DNA of 27,883 nt from the NCBI GenBank assembly GCA_003500135.1, contig DNTA01000255.1:1-27883 (forward strand). Reading direction: 5' to 3'. The translations under genes and the position numbers were made by a program. Shown here piece by piece: positions 1 to 7,867 of the stretch (position 1 is the first letter of the stretch; each line of letters opens with the position of its first letter). The stretch is from Cytophagales bacterium (GTDB lineage: Bacteria; Bacteroidota; Bacteroidia; Cytophagales; Cyclobacteriaceae). Under the pieces are notes generated by a model. That model did no database searches. It was not told where the DNA came from and saw only the letters and a program-made list of their open reading frames with translations.

Positions 1-16
1 AAGGCGCCAGTGTATT

Positions 17-36
17 GTGCTCAGCACCTTTTTTTA
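17..36 (+). terminator. Weak terminator-like hairpin
   Basis: A GTGC/GCAC stem (17-20 and 24-27) with a 3-nt loop is followed by CC and a run of seven T. The stem is only 4 bp. It may end a gene lying to the left of the window, but no coding end can be identified with confidence in bases 1-100. Confidence 0.25.
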
Positions 37-64
37 AACTTAAAACCCCATAATAATGAAGCGG

Positions 65-105
65 TCACGGAAAATACCCCGCAAAAGGGGTACGTCCATA
101 CGTGA
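65..105. repeat. Nested inverted repeat (candidate regulatory site)
   Basis: The inner arms TACCCC (75-80) and GGGGTA (87-92) are perfect inverted repeats around a 6-nt spacer. The outer arms TCACG (65-69) and CGTGA (101-105) are also perfect inverted repeats. TACGT also occurs twice (91-95 and 99-103). The element lies about 135 nt upstream of the YwqK-like gene. It could be a protein-binding operator, a small hairpin, or one copy of a dispersed repeat. Nothing in the window identifies the binding partner. Confidence 0.5.
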
Positions 106-200
106 AATTAGCATGAAAAAATTAATCAAAAAATATTTTACCACCCCTTCTGCATCTATTTATTTTTTAAACAGAATTGCTGGAAATATGTAAGATATTT

Positions 201-241
201 TATTCGTTTTATTGTAATATTTTATAAATATTATTCGTTTT
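201..241 (+). repeat. Short direct repeat before the YwqK-like gene
   Basis: The 10-mer TATTCGTTTT occurs at 201-210 and again at 232-241, exactly 31 nt apart. The second copy runs into the TTG start codon. The stretch between them is almost pure A/T. It may be a promoter or operator region, but no good TTTG / TAnnTTTG pair is visible here. Confidence 0.3.
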
Positions 242-848
242 GTTCAATTTTAAGCGCTTTAACCTACTGATTTTCAATCTATTTTGTGTTGCCGGTTTGG
301 GTATCGCTCAAAGTAGTGATAACATTCCGGCTCCTGAAGGCCCTTTTATTGACGGGAAGAAATCTGGTGAATGGGTTTATTTCTACCCAAATGGAGAAAA
401 AAGCGCGGTTGAACATTACAAAAATGGCGTATTATGGGGAAGCGTGGTTTACTATATGCCTGATGGCACTAAAAGCGCTCAGGAGAACTGGGAGAATGGA
501 ATTCTCGAAGACAGCGCGTTTTATTATCATGATAATGGTTTGCTTGAGAAGGAGGGCGTTTACCAAAATGGAAATTATCACGGAGTTTGGAGGTTCTATT
601 ATCCTGATGGTCAGCTGAAAAGGGTAGGGGATTATCGGGACGGCCTGCCTCACGGTGAATGGGATTTTTACTACGAAAATGGCAAGGTATGGCAAGAAGG
701 CGCTTATACCGAAGGACTTGAAGATGGACTATGGCAATTTTTTCGTGAAGATGGTACATTGGAATATGAAGGGCATTACGAAAAGGGAGAACGCGTGGGC
801 AAGTGGTATTATTTTACCCCTAAGGGCAAAAGAAAGAGGTGGAAATAA
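240..848 (+). CDS. Exported YwqK/MORN-like repeat protein
   Basis: This 202-aa protein has a signal peptide (roughly residues 1-23, hydrophobic core LLIFNLFCVAGLGIA). The rest is about seven tandem repeats of roughly 23 residues. Their consensus is G.W.FYY.nGk...eG.Y.nG, with GEW, GVW, GLW and GKW at the repeat boundaries, typical of the YwqK 'antitoxin repeat' / MORN-2 family. Such proteins are often annotated as toxin-antitoxin YwqK antitoxins, but the signal peptide points to a periplasmic or surface protein and no toxin gene lies next to it. The start is TTG at 240: an in-frame stop lies at 225-227, no ATG or GTG precedes the signal peptide, and this start keeps the signal peptide intact. 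The molecular function is unknown. The gene converges on the S46 peptidase gene and shares its terminator. Confidence 0.8.
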   Translation: MFNFKRFNLLIFNLFCVAGLGIAQSSDNIPAPEGPFIDGKKSGEWVYFYPNGEKSAVEHYKNGVLWGSVVYYMPDGTKSAQENWENGILEDSAFYYHDNGLLEKEGVYQNGNYHGVWRFYYPDGQLKRVGDYRDGLPHGEWDFYYENGKVWQEGAYTEGLEDGLWQFFREDGTLEYEGHYEKGERVGKWYYFTPKGKRKRWK

Positions 849-880
849 AAAAGGCCGGTAACCCGGCCTATTTTTTATTT
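843..880. terminator. Bidirectional rho-independent terminator
   Basis: A perfect 7-bp GC-rich stem (AGGCCGG 852-858, CCGGCCT 863-869) closes a TAAC loop. It is flanked by an A-run on the left and a T-run on the right, so it can terminate transcription in both directions. It sits between the convergent YwqK-like gene (stop at 848) and the S46 peptidase gene (stop at 875). Confidence 0.9.
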
Positions 881-3127
881 TGAATTATTGCGTTTTTTTC
901 TTTTTCGCTTCTTTTTTACGGGTTCCTTATTGGAACTATCATCAGTCACCAGTGTCATTTCGTCTACTAAATGACCAGCGCCGGCAAATTTATCAATAAT
1001 GAATAAGGTATAACGAATATCAACGCTGATCGTCCGCTGTAGGTCGGGCTCAAAGGCAATATCACCACTCATTGCTTCCCAGTTTCCATCGAAGGCAGTA
1101 CCGATCAAATGGCCCTTTCCATTGATGACAGGGCTGCCCGAATTTCCTCCGGTAATATCATTATTGCTCAGGAAGTTCACTATTAATTTTCCTTCCTGGC
1201 CATATCTGCCGTAGTCTTTAGCCTCATATAGCGCTTTTAATTTAGGATCTACGATGAACTCAAAGTTATCCGGATCTTCCTTCTCCATTACACCTTCCAA
1301 TGTTGTTGTATAATCATAGTAAACGGCATCTTTGGCTTCATATCCGCCTACGGTACCGTATGTTATGCGCATGGAAGAATTGGCATCGGGATAGTATTTT
1401 TTGTCCGGGTTCATTTTTCTCAGTCCTTCAATGAACAGGCGTCGTCCACGGTTGCGCATTTCCTGTGCTTCTTTTCGCTTATTATACATATTGTAAAATC
1501 CATCGTAGACATCAATAGCCAATTTATAACCCGGGTCGCTGGTTAGTTTTTCAACATCAGGGTTTTTCAGGAATGACTCTACATTTTCCTGATCAACCAA
1601 AAATGTATTGCCATATACAAAATCGGCAAGCGCCTTAACGTCGCCGGTTTCATTTACTTCAAACCCACTGAAAAAATTGCTGGTATCTTCCAAACTCAAA
1701 GCATTGAAAGTACTCGAAAAGTATTGAGGATCTACATTTTCATAAAACATATCGTACAGACCGATGAAAATATCTCTATCGGTCTTCTTGTTGTAGTCTT
1801 TAAAAAAGTCGTCAGAGTACTCACCTATTCGCTCAACTAATCCGGCCACTTTACTGCTATCGGGCCCGTCTTCCGACAGGGTTTCAGCCAGTTGTTTGAA
1901 TTTAACGCCAATCTTTACTATTTCAGGCGCATAGCCTGCTTCATAATAATAAATATATGCCTGGTTAAATTTTTCTATTTGTTCATAAGCCTGTTCAATT
2001 TCTTTTAGGGCATTGCCATATTTGGCCTTTCGCCCTTCTGACTGGTTCACCCAATTCGTAAACTGATCTTCCAAAGCCTTTTTCTGGTCGTAAACTTTCA
2101 ACCTTTTCAGGCCTTGCGACTGACCAATAAAATATTTCCAGTAATTGCTAACTCCTGCATATTTTGAAGCGTATTGCAATCTGATTGTTTTGTTGGCATC
2201 CATATGCGTTTTCATAATTTCCAAACGCTTATCCCTTATTGCCACGCGTGTAGGATTGCTGATCTCCAATGCTTCTTTTATACCATATGAGGTGAGGTAG
2301 CGGTTTGTTGATCCCGGATACCCAAAAATCATGGCGAAATCACCTTTTTGTACACCACTCAAAGAAACCGGGAGATGATAACGAGGCTTCAAAGGTATGT
2401 TTTCAGGCGAGTATTCAGCCGGTTTTCCTTCAGGGCTCATGTATACCCTGAACAATGAAAAGTCGCCCGTATGCCTGGGCCACATCCAGTTATCAGTATC
2501 CCCGCCGAATTTCCCAATTGATTCAGGAGGCGCGCCTACCAGTCGTACATCACGGTAGGTTTCGTACACGAATAGGTAGTATTCATTACCACCAAAAAAT
2601 GGTTTTATTTTAATATCATAATGTGTGTCGCCTTTGGCCGCTTTTTGTAAACTGTCGATTGCCGCATTGATGGTATTTCCACGCTCCATTTCCGACATAT
2701 TCCCTTCCACACTGGAAAGTACCTGAGGGGTTACATCTTCCATGCTGACCAAAAACTGCACAAACAGCCCTTCATTGGGCAACTCTTCTTCTTTGTTCAT
2801 CGCCCAAAACCCATTGGTGAGATAGTCGTTCCCAACAGAACTATGTTTCTGGATAAAACTGTAGGCGCAATGGTGGTTTGTTAACATTAAACCCTGGTCA
2901 GAAATAATTTCCCCTGTGCAAAAACCCCCGCCTAAATTAACAATGGCATCTTTCAATGAAGAATTGTTTATGCTATACAATTCTTCGGGGGTAAGTTGCA
3001 AACCTTCCTTTTGCATATCAGTGTAGTTCAGCCGCTCCACCAGCATGGGGAGCCACATTCCTTCATCGGCTATGGCTCCGGCACCGATATGTAAGGCAAA
3101 AATAATGGATAAAATAGCTCTCTTCAT
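875..3127 (-). CDS. S46 family dipeptidyl-peptidase (DPP7/DPP11 type)
   Basis: A 750-aa serine exopeptidase that removes dipeptides from peptide N-termini in the periplasm. Counting from the ATG at 3127, residues 1-20 form a signal peptide. The trypsin-like triad is visible: His in TNHHC (83-87), Asp222 in HTGDF, and Ser663 in GNSGSP. GDTDNWMWPRH (209-219) carries the Asn-Trp pair that holds the substrate N-terminus in this family. The residue 18 positions after the catalytic Ser is Gly681 (FDGN), as in DPP7 (hydrophobic P1), and not the Arg that gives DPP11 its Asp/Glu preference. The C-terminus ends in an unusual lysine/arginine-rich tail (about residues 735-750). A TTG two codons upstream is in frame, but the ATG is preferred. 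A candidate promoter element lies about 24 nt upstream. The protein suits a peptide-feeding lifestyle. Confidence 0.95.
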   Translation of the reverse strand: MKRAILSIIFALHIGAGAIADEGMWLPMLVERLNYTDMQKEGLQLTPEELYSINNSSLKDAIVNLGGGFCTGEIISDQGLMLTNHHCAYSFIQKHSSVGNDYLTNGFWAMNKEEELPNEGLFVQFLVSMEDVTPQVLSSVEGNMSEMERGNTINAAIDSLQKAAKGDTHYDIKIKPFFGGNEYYLFVYETYRDVRLVGAPPESIGKFGGDTDNWMWPRHTGDFSLFRVYMSPEGKPAEYSPENIPLKPRYHLPVSLSGVQKGDFAMIFGYPGSTNRYLTSYGIKEALEISNPTRVAIRDKRLEIMKTHMDANKTIRLQYASKYAGVSNYWKYFIGQSQGLKRLKVYDQKKALEDQFTNWVNQSEGRKAKYGNALKEIEQAYEQIEKFNQAYIYYYEAGYAPEIVKIGVKFKQLAETLSEDGPDSSKVAGLVERIGEYSDDFFKDYNKKTDRDIFIGLYDMFYENVDPQYFSSTFNALSLEDTSNFFSGFEVNETGDVKALADFVYGNTFLVDQENVESFLKNPDVEKLTSDPGYKLAIDVYDGFYNMYNKRKEAQEMRNRGRRLFIEGLRKMNPDKKYYPDANSSMRITYGTVGGYEAKDAVYYDYTTTLEGVMEKEDPDNFEFIVDPKLKALYEAKDYGRYGQEGKLIVNFLSNNDITGGNSGSPVINGKGHLIGTAFDGNWEAMSGDIAFEPDLQRTISVDIRYTLFIIDKFAGAGHLVDEMTLVTDDSSNKEPVKKKRKRKKRNNSK

Positions 3128-3150
3128 ATTCAAAAATTTGTTTAATAAGT

Positions 3151-3158
3151 CAAAGATA
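3151..3158 (-). promoter_or_regulatory. Candidate -7 promoter element of the S46 gene
   Basis: Read on the minus strand this is TATCTTTG, a full match to the Bacteroidota -7 consensus TAnnTTTG, 23 nt before the ATG. No clear TTTG -33 box is seen at the expected spacing, so the call rests on one element and on position. Confidence 0.4.
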
Positions 3159-3215
3159 GATGTTTAATGGCTCGAATATAATTATTAATTGATGAGTGGA
3201 AGGTGATTTCGGTCA

Positions 3216-4691
3216 TCAAAAGGCAGCGCTGATGTTAAAGCGAAGTCCGCTTTCGTTTGCCTTATTGAAAGAATATTCGAAGCGCATTACTAAATCGTAA
3301 AAAGACACAATATCTACTCCGAGGCCATAGCCAAATAAATACGTGTCAGAAAATCGTGTGTTCAGGTTGTAGTTGGGATAGTTGGCCACATAAGATTGAT
3401 CAAAAAATGCGGTCAGATATATTGAAAGTGGAATTTTGCCGAACTTTCTGGAAATATTCAGATTTCTTAAATCTGTTTCCGTACTAAAAACGAGTTTTTT
3501 AATGGAATTGTTATTCAAAACATACTGAGGACCTTCAATAACATATATTTCGTACCCTCGGATAAAATCCTGATTGTACCCAAGGCCCTGATATAGGTTA
3601 TAGGGCTGCCTGCTCGGAAAGCTTGCCATACCCCGAATACCGTTTCCGGCATAATAATTTTTACCGAGATCCCAGAATTTACCATACGATGCATACAGGG
3701 TGGTTATGGCTACGTCATCAAATATTCCAAGGCCTTTTTGATCAATACTTGCCTGAAATAGACTTCCGTCCAGAGGGTATGCCACAAAGTCTCTCTTATC
3801 GGCGGTAAACTGGTAATAGATAGAAAGGTATTGTTGTTTTTTATCGGTGTCCAGGAAGTAGTTGGGGTTAAGCTCCTGTATGGTATCATTGACAGAACTT
3901 TGATCGTATTGCATGCCAAATGCATGACGGGAGTAAAAGTTGGGCCTGAAGGTCAATACCACATTGGAACGGAAAGTTTCAAGTATCGTTTCTTCGCTAT
4001 CGGCAAATTGAAGGCGGTGGGATTCTGTGCGGTAATTGGTGTTTTTATTGGTCGCATAGCTGAATAGGAACCTCAGTCCCAGTTTCTGATTTCGATTTAT
4101 GTAAGGAATTCGATATCCCAGCGCGAGTTTCTTTGTAAAACCAAACTGTGCCAATAAATTGACCGTTTCATTTCTACCCCTGAAATTGTATTGGGTTAGC
4201 CGGATGCCATATTCGAGGCGACTTAAATCCCTGTTTTGGTTTGTCCACCACTCCGTAAAGTTTCTATCGGCAAGTTCAAGAAGCGGTATGGGGAAAAGGT
4301 ACCATCGTTCCAATACGCGCACAATTACATCAATTTTATTCCCACCAAGTTCTAAATAGTTAATATCTACCTCGATGAAAAGCCTCGTATTAACAACTTT
4401 TTCCCTTTCTTTTTCAAGTAATTCATCAATTTCGGGTTTGAATAGCCACATACCGTCGTGTATTTTCAATTCACGCCTGATAATATGCTCTTTGGTTTTC
4501 TTATTACCCACGATAAAAACCTTGTCAATCAGATAGTAGGCATCCATTGTGTCAGTTTTGGCGCCCTGAAGCACGTTGGCAGGTAAGTCTGAACTGGGTT
4601 GTTGTCCGAAAGAAAAAAATGTACATAGACCAAGGACCAGAAGCAATGCACTTCTGGCCCCAAAGTAAATGATATGTCGGCGTAGCACCAT
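3216..4691 (-). CDS. Omp85/BamA-TamA family outer membrane protein with one POTRA domain
   Basis: A 491-aa protein with a signal peptide (about 1-29) and one POTRA-like domain (about 53-130: FIVGNKKTKEHIIRREL, then VLERWYLFP). A 16-strand-type beta-barrel region (about 150-491) is rich in alternating aromatic residues and ends in Phe, the usual outer-membrane sorting signal. The Omp85 loop-6 motif appears as IRGYE (R378-G379-Y380). It is far shorter than BamA, which has five POTRA domains, so it is one of the small single-POTRA Omp85 proteins of Bacteroidota. Its substrate is unknown; outer-membrane protein or lipid insertion is possible. Its ATG overlaps the lgt stop by one base (TGATG), so translation is probably coupled to lgt. 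Confidence 0.85.
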   Translation of the reverse strand: MVLRRHIIYFGARSALLLVLGLCTFFSFGQQPSSDLPANVLQGAKTDTMDAYYLIDKVFIVGNKKTKEHIIRRELKIHDGMWLFKPEIDELLEKEREKVVNTRLFIEVDINYLELGGNKIDVIVRVLERWYLFPIPLLELADRNFTEWWTNQNRDLSRLEYGIRLTQYNFRGRNETVNLLAQFGFTKKLALGYRIPYINRNQKLGLRFLFSYATNKNTNYRTESHRLQFADSEETILETFRSNVVLTFRPNFYSRHAFGMQYDQSSVNDTIQELNPNYFLDTDKKQQYLSIYYQFTADKRDFVAYPLDGSLFQASIDQKGLGIFDDVAITTLYASYGKFWDLGKNYYAGNGIRGMASFPSRQPYNLYQGLGYNQDFIRGYEIYVIEGPQYVLNNNSIKKLVFSTETDLRNLNISRKFGKIPLSIYLTAFFDQSYVANYPNYNLNTRFSDTYLFGYGLGVDIVSFYDLVMRFEYSFNKANESGLRFNISAAF

Positions 4692-5890
4692 CAGGTACTC
4701 GCACTGGTTTTTTTGGGTTGAAATTTACTGATGTTCACCAATATAAATATGCCGAGTAAAACAAGAGGTATGCTTAACCATTGACCCATATTTAGAGGGA
4801 TGTCATTTTCAAAAGGCGCCTGGTTTTCTTTTAAAAACTCGTAGAAAAACCGAAGGCCAAATATGTAGATCAGAAAGATGCCAAAAAGCTGTCCTTCCGG
4901 CAGATCGCCTTTTTTCTTTCTCCAAAGGCCTAATAAAATGAAAAAGAGGATCAAACAGGATATTGACTCATATAGTTGTGCTGCATGCCTGGCCTTGGCC
5001 GGAGCTGTAATGGTAGCCGTGTACTGTCCTTTTCTTTGTTGAATATCCACAGGTAAATCCATATCCTTTCCCACATTTAAATGATCCGGCGCCGGGTTGA
5101 CATAAGAATAGTTACCTACCGAAATATGTGGTTCATATAATATGGGTTTTATTTGTTGAGCTACGATCATATTGGCCAGTGTATCAGAATTCACTTGAGA
5201 AGAGAAGGCCACATGAATATCAACCGGGTTTGCCATATCTGATATTTCACTTTTTTCGATGCTCACCTCTTGTACAAAAGATTTCAATTCGATAGCATTT
5301 TCAATGTTTTTTGCAAACACTACCCCGATTGATGACTCCGTGGGCTTACCAATGATCTCAGAATTCATAAAGTTACCAAAGCGAATAAAGCAGCCGACCA
5401 ATGCAGTGACCAAAACCACACGATCTACAACCCACAAGTATGATTGCTGCGGCCTTTTTTTCTTTTTCCAGACAAATCGCGGTGGAAAAATTCTTATATC
5501 GATGTAGTAGTTAATATATAAATGTATGGCAATCAATATTCCAATGGCGCCGCCATGACTTGCCAGGCCACCTTCCCAAATTTTTAAAATATCCATGGGG
5601 TTTTGTAAGTAACGGCCTGCTTCATAGAAAAAAACATGCCCCAGACGAGCGCCTAAAATGGTAGCCACGATCATAAAAATGGTCAGGCTGTCCACATCTT
5701 TTTGGGGTTTGCCTTCTTTTTCAAAAATGTGGTACATAATCTGCTGACTTATGATGAAGCCAAGTGCAAATAGTAGGCCATACCATCTAATATTGCCCAA
5801 AAATGAAAAGTCTATTCCCAGCGCTTCAAAAGAAAGTCCGGGAAATATTTCAGGTGAGGCAGTCCAAACGATATATGTAAAAAAATCCAT
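4691..5890 (-). CDS. lgt: Prolipoprotein diacylglyceryl transferase
   Basis: An inner-membrane enzyme that moves diacylglycerol from phosphatidylglycerol to the lipobox cysteine of prelipoproteins, the first step of lipoprotein maturation. Several Lgt signatures are visible: IRWYG (34-38), ARLGH (81-85), SHGGAIG (111-117, catalytic-region His112), FIRFGNFMNSEIIGKPT (about 168-184), RHAAQLYE (301-308), and LRFFYEFLKE (346-355). At 399 aa it is about 100 residues longer than E. coli Lgt. The extra length is mainly a hydrophilic insertion at about 195-297, between the SSIGVVF segment and RHAAQLYE. The gene is followed with a 1-nt overlap by the Omp85-like gene. The SCO and cytochrome c lipoproteins encoded in this window are plausible substrates. 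Confidence 0.97.
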   Translation of the reverse strand: MDFFTYIVWTASPEIFPGLSFEALGIDFSFLGNIRWYGLLFALGFIISQQIMYHIFEKEGKPQKDVDSLTIFMIVATILGARLGHVFFYEAGRYLQNPMDILKIWEGGLASHGGAIGILIAIHLYINYYIDIRIFPPRFVWKKKKRPQQSYLWVVDRVVLVTALVGCFIRFGNFMNSEIIGKPTESSIGVVFAKNIENAIELKSFVQEVSIEKSEISDMANPVDIHVAFSSQVNSDTLANMIVAQQIKPILYEPHISVGNYSYVNPAPDHLNVGKDMDLPVDIQQRKGQYTATITAPAKARHAAQLYESISCLILFFILLGLWRKKKGDLPEGQLFGIFLIYIFGLRFFYEFLKENQAPFENDIPLNMGQWLSIPLVLLGIFILVNISKFQPKKTSAST

Positions 5891-5906
5891 AGCAATATAT
5901 TTTGGG

Positions 5907-5914
5907 CAAATATA
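5907..5914 (-). promoter_or_regulatory. Candidate -7 promoter element of lgt
   Basis: On the minus strand this reads TATATTTG, a full match to TAnnTTTG, 16 nt before the lgt ATG. An ATTG lies 22 nt further upstream, at looser spacing than usual. This suggests lgt and the Omp85-like gene can be transcribed separately from nadE. Confidence 0.4.
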
Positions 5915-5949
5915 GTTGAATATTTAATTATTGGGTCAATGAAGTCGGG

Positions 5950-7803
5950 TTAAGCATTTGTCAACATTTCCAGCTCTTTTTTAAAACTTCCGGATAAAAT
6001 CGGGAAGCGACACCAGGTACGAGGATCAACATTAAAATCATCGAGATGAAATGCCGGCGCCAGTCTTTCACGTTTCCATTGATTTCTGCTCCAAAGTGTA
6101 TAAAAACGATGAATATGAGTTTTCAAAATGTCATCTGGTTCCATGTTTTCCTTTTTCAACACCTCATAAACCTCTAAAGGGGATTTTTTGAGTTTAATCG
6201 CCAGCTTTTCGATAGCCACTATAACCGGGTAGGGCATAAGGTCCTCTTCATCCGTCTGACCTCGTTCCTGAGGCCTTAACTCAGCAGAGGGCGCAAGGTT
6301 GTTAACATGCTCCAAACTTTTGTACCCGAGTTGATGCTCGGCATACTTCAGAAACTGAAGAATGAAATGTTTGTCCACGGCAGATATAGGGGCCAAAGAA
6401 CCGCTCGTATCGCCATCCATTGTGGCATAGCCCACGTCACCTTCGCTTCGATTGCTAGTGGTAAGCAACAAGCCACCCTGTATATTTGCCAACATCCAAA
6501 TGATGGGTGATCGGGCTCGCGCCTGAATGTTTTGTAGTGCGATATCGTCATTTTGCCAGGTAAGATTATGTTCCAGCACTTTTTCAATCTTTTTTGTATA
6601 GGAGCTCACTTCATCATCAATGAGCCAATAATGGAATACGGCGCCGATTTCCTCAGCCAAAGCCCTGGCTGATTCAAAAGTGCTTTGAGAAGAATTGACC
6701 GTTCCCTGATAAGCTGTGGTCAGGAGTTTTTTTACTAATTTCTGGTTAGTAGTGTTTGATGATACCTCTATGTTCAGATAAGACAACCTGGAAAAAAAGG
6801 CCTCATCCCCCAATTCTTTTCTAGCTCTGCGCACCATCTCCGACACCATAATAGCGCATGTAGAGGAGTCTGCTCCGCCACTTAAGGAAAGCACAAAGCC
6901 TCGATTACGGCTTTTTCGCATGTAATCAAAAAGCGCCAGAGAGGTCGCCTGTGCAAAAAGTTCTTCTTTTGGTGGAATATTATCCTGTTTGCCGGTTTTC
7001 GGCATTTTGGAAACATCGATGTCCTGATAGGTTAAATTGAAATCTTTAAAAGAAAGTAATGGGTTGGAGGCCAGCAGTTTGCCATGTCCGGCAATTAAAA
7101 CTGCACCATCGTAGATCATCCTTCCCGCTTCATTGCCCAACAGGTTGGCATACAGGTAGTAGCAATGAAACATGGACGAACTGTTAATTACCAGGGAGGT
7201 TCTTGTTTCGGATTTTCCAAAAGCAAAGTGGCTGGCACTCGGGTTAAGGATCAATTGAACATCCTTTTCCACCAGTCGGCATGCCGGACGGTCTTCACGC
7301 CATGCATCTTCACAAATTTCAAATCCGATTTTTATAGCGCCATGTTGAATGGTGATATCGCCAAAAGGTATTCTGCCCTGTATGGTTTCAATACTTTCTA
7401 CCTTCTCCACGGGCCAGGCGCTAAACCACCTCGGTTCGTAGTGTACCCCATCATTTGCCAGGTTTTGTTTCGCATAAAAGCCCAGGGCCTGCTTATTGCG
7501 AATCATACAAGTTGTATTGTACAAAACGCCACGGAACAATACGGGTAAACCGACGGTAACTGCAATATTGTCGCAATACGGAACAACATCAAACAGTAAT
7601 TCCATTGCCTTTTGGGGCAGCCATTCGCTGAGAAACATATCTTCACACCCATAACCTGTAATACACAGTTCGGGCAGGCAGAGTATTTCTATTGCTTCAT
7701 TTCTGGCCCGGGCTATGGCATTTTTAATATTGAGCAGATTGTTTTCCCAATCCATGGGGGTTTGGTTCAGTGCAGCTCCTCCAATGCGGGTTGTTTTGGT
7801 CAT
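5950..7803 (-). CDS. nadE: Glutamine-dependent NAD+ synthetase
   Basis: Catalyses the last step of NAD+ synthesis, amidating nicotinate adenine dinucleotide with ammonia released from glutamine. The 617-aa protein has two domains. Residues 1 to about 270 are a nitrilase-type glutaminase with the Glu45 (LPELCITGYG), Lys112 (FYAKQNL) and Cys164 (FEICEDAWRED) triad. From about residue 280 is the ATP-pyrophosphatase synthetase domain with the P-loop-like SGGADSS (308-314). Further synthetase motifs include TTSNRSEGDVGYATMDGD and the C-terminal SGSFKKE. The presence of the glutaminase domain means the enzyme does not depend on free ammonia. The ATG start lies 64 nt from rnc, and 59 nt separate it from lgt, so it may be a single-gene unit or part of a longer minus-strand run. 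Confidence 0.97.
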   Translation of the reverse strand: MTKTTRIGGAALNQTPMDWENNLLNIKNAIARARNEAIEILCLPELCITGYGCEDMFLSEWLPQKAMELLFDVVPYCDNIAVTVGLPVLFRGVLYNTTCMIRNKQALGFYAKQNLANDGVHYEPRWFSAWPVEKVESIETIQGRIPFGDITIQHGAIKIGFEICEDAWREDRPACRLVEKDVQLILNPSASHFAFGKSETRTSLVINSSSMFHCYYLYANLLGNEAGRMIYDGAVLIAGHGKLLASNPLLSFKDFNLTYQDIDVSKMPKTGKQDNIPPKEELFAQATSLALFDYMRKSRNRGFVLSLSGGADSSTCAIMVSEMVRRARKELGDEAFFSRLSYLNIEVSSNTTNQKLVKKLLTTAYQGTVNSSQSTFESARALAEEIGAVFHYWLIDDEVSSYTKKIEKVLEHNLTWQNDDIALQNIQARARSPIIWMLANIQGGLLLTTSNRSEGDVGYATMDGDTSGSLAPISAVDKHFILQFLKYAEHQLGYKSLEHVNNLAPSAELRPQERGQTDEEDLMPYPVIVAIEKLAIKLKKSPLEVYEVLKKENMEPDDILKTHIHRFYTLWSRNQWKRERLAPAFHLDDFNVDPRTWCRFPILSGSFKKELEMLTNA

Positions 7804-7867
7804 AGGTGATTACCTTTTCTTTTTACAATGGTAGGAAGAACGAAATTGTTTAGCATCATGCCGGAGT

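Noticed and set aside
1..105. Open plus-strand frame from the window edge to a stop at 103-105
   Set aside because: Only 34 codons, with no recognisable protein content, and it runs through the inverted repeat; an upstream gene end cannot be shown.
286..695. Overlapping reading frames on both strands inside the YwqK-like gene
   Set aside because: They are shadows of a repetitive gene; no signal peptide, start context or family motif supports them.
240..848. Possible toxin-antitoxin locus
   Set aside because: The YwqK name only reflects family labelling; the protein is exported and no toxin-like gene is adjacent.
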